16,750 nt of DNA, from positions 1 to 16,750 of the forward strand of contig JAFDET010000263.1 in assembly GCA_019310195.1 (NCBI GenBank), in the 5' to 3' direction. Under the pieces are notes generated by a model. It was not told the DNA's origin, did not search any database, and saw nothing but the letters and a program-made list of their open reading frames with translations. This stretch comes from Deltaproteobacteria bacterium. GTDB lineage: Bacteria; Myxococcota_A; UBA9160; JAFDET01. Shown here piece by piece: positions 15,796-16,750 of the stretch (the first letter of the stretch is position 1; each line of letters begins with the position of its first letter). A program made the position numbers and the translations under genes.

Positions 15796-16602
15796 ATGGG
15801 AAGCAAGTCGGGCGGATCGCGGTCCTTCGAAGCCAAGGTACTCGCCGGGCTGAGGGTGGTCCCGATCCTTCTATTCGTGTTCGCCTTGGCCGGCACGTCT
15901 CTCGCGGCCGATCGAAACTCCTGCGTCGACTGCCACAGCAACCCCGACTTCCTGGTCACGAACAACAAGCTCTACGACTACTTCCAGGAGTGGAACGCCT
16001 CCGTCCACAAGCTGGAGGAGGTCGAGTGCTCCGACTGCCACGGCGGGAACCCCGATGCAACCGACGCGAAGGCGGCGCACGGCGACGGCGTTGGCGTTTC
16101 CGACGAGGCCAGCGGCATCTACTACAAGAACGTCTCGCAGACCTGCGGCCAGTGCCACGACGAGATCCTCGAGGGCTTCGAGAAGAGCAAGCACTTCGAG
16201 CACGTCAAGAAGCAGAAGGACGAGCTGCAGGGTCCCACCTGTGTGACCTGCCACGGCTCGATCAACGTAGGCATCCTCGACGTGACCACGGTCGAGGCCG
16301 CCTGCGCGCGCTGTCACGACGAGGAGCACGACAACCATCCCGAGAACCCCGAGAAGGCCAAGGCGATCCTGAACCGCTTTCTCTCGATCCATCGCTTCTA
16401 TCGTTATGTGTCGATCCGGATCGATCCGAGCGAGGCACGCTCCTTCTTCGAGGACGTGGACGCTCGCCACCGCCAGCTGTCGATCACCTGGCACACGTTC
16501 GACCTCGAGCAGATCGACAAGGAGACGAGGGCGCTGCTGGGCTTGCTGAAGGAAAAGCGCGACGAGCTCCGCAAGAAGAGCCAGCAGAAGAAGGAGCGCT
16601 AG
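15796..16602 (+). CDS. Periplasmic pentaheme cytochrome c, full-length paralogue
   Basis: A protein of 268 residues. The N-terminal signal (VVPILLFVFALAGTSLAA, cleavage near residue 38) sends it to the periplasm. Five heme sites: CVDCH 43-47, CSDCH 78-82, CGQCH 117-121, CVTCH 149-153 and CARCH 173-177. The last 80 residues form a charged, probably helical or coiled-coil tail (DLEQIDKETRALLGLLKEKR, ending in Lys/Arg) that the paralogue at 11872 has mostly lost. A GGGAG ribosome site adjoins the ATG. Position after the NrfD-like gene and the five-heme count suggest an NrfB-type shuttle accepting electrons from the membrane complex, by inference. The basic tail might dock on an acidic partner or the membrane surface. 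No CxxCK motif typical of NrfA is present, so it is not a nitrite reductase catalytic subunit. Confidence 0.92.
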   Translation: MGSKSGGSRSFEAKVLAGLRVVPILLFVFALAGTSLAADRNSCVDCHSNPDFLVTNNKLYDYFQEWNASVHKLEEVECSDCHGGNPDATDAKAAHGDGVGVSDEASGIYYKNVSQTCGQCHDEILEGFEKSKHFEHVKKQKDELQGPTCVTCHGSINVGILDVTTVEAACARCHDEEHDNHPENPEKAKAILNRFLSIHRFYRYVSIRIDPSEARSFFEDVDARHRQLSITWHTFDLEQIDKETRALLGLLKEKRDELRKKSQQKKER

Positions 16603-16676
16603 CCCCACTTCCGCAGTGCAAGGGTCGGTTGCCAGGTTTTCCAGCCACGTGCGGTCCCAAGAACCCGAGCCCCCCT

Positions 16677-16750
16677 CGATGGCTTCGAGGCGCTGGGTCT
16701 GGAGCAGGTGCTCCTGCTCCCCCGCGCGAGCCGACTGTGCACCGTCCCTC
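16677..16750 (-). pseudogene. Direct repeat copy B: fragment of a histidine kinase linker at the window edge
   Basis: The minus strand encodes RDGAQSARAGEQEHLLQ then TQRLEAI, nearly identical to residues 1-24 of the kinase at 9886-11073 (69 of 74 bases match 11001-11074). Similarity stops at 16677, exactly before the HisKA histidine region; the frame continues leftward into unrelated sequence (EGGSGSW). Met1 of the other copy is Arg here and the frame is open to the edge, so a longer upstream kinase or sensor portion may lie beyond the window. It is either a truncated kinase or the missing sensor half of the one on the left. Confidence 0.7.

Noticed and set aside
15796..16602. NrfA-type cytochrome c nitrite reductase
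   Set aside because: All five heme sites are CxxCH, there is no CxxCK catalytic heme site, and the protein is about half the size of NrfA.

Overview
The window is high-GC DNA, with G/C at most third codon positions, from a Gram-negative bacterium. A lipoprotein signal, a Tat signal, an AlgI-type acetylation system, periplasmic multiheme cytochromes c and clustered acyl-CoA dehydrogenases fit a deltaproteobacterial-type lineage such as Myxococcota, Desulfobacterota or Binatota. That placement is inference only.

Region 1 (1-2925) is lipid catabolism. An acyl-CoA dehydrogenase runs off the left edge on the minus strand. Opposite it are two adjacent, non-identical acyl-CoA dehydrogenase genes that look like the two halves of a heteromeric enzyme. 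The 91-base divergent spacer holds a near-perfect 20-base palindrome, a candidate repressor operator.

Region 2 (2991-9403) is a plus-strand operon for envelope polysaccharide modification: a large lipoprotein (propeller-like N-terminus, PKD, LamG-like fold, unknown C-terminal domain), an AlgI-type MBOAT membrane acyltransferase, and two AlgX/AlgJ-like SGNH-fold proteins. The last three genes are start/stop coupled. The lipoprotein gene and the first SGNH gene each carry a single-base frameshift best explained by one missing G in a G run. A small secreted His/Arg-rich protein with a C2H2 zinc-finger-like spacing follows (9512-9895).

Region 3 (9886-11871) holds a minus-strand hybrid histidine kinase (HisKA, HATPase, receiver) with no sensor domain, then gene debris: the N-terminal scrap of a probable 2OG-Fe(II) oxygenase abutting the N-terminal scrap of a NapC/NirT-like multiheme cytochrome.

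Region 4 (11872-16602) is a redox module: pentaheme cytochrome, membrane-anchored tetraheme cytochrome, Tat-exported four-cluster ferredoxin (NrfC-like), NrfD-like quinol-site membrane protein, and a second pentaheme cytochrome. Together they encode 14 CxxCH heme sites and up to four [4Fe-4S] clusters, with no terminal reductase in view. The most natural reading is quinol-pool to periplasmic-cytochrome electron transfer. The first pentaheme gene is a shortened paralogue of the last, with a visible deletion scar. A candidate sigma-54 promoter precedes the tetraheme gene.

The last 74 bases repeat, at about 93% identity and in the same orientation, the 5' end of the histidine kinase 5.7 kb to the left. 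The redox module and the debris are therefore bracketed by direct repeats of a kinase linker segment, which suggests insertion or duplication at this spot.
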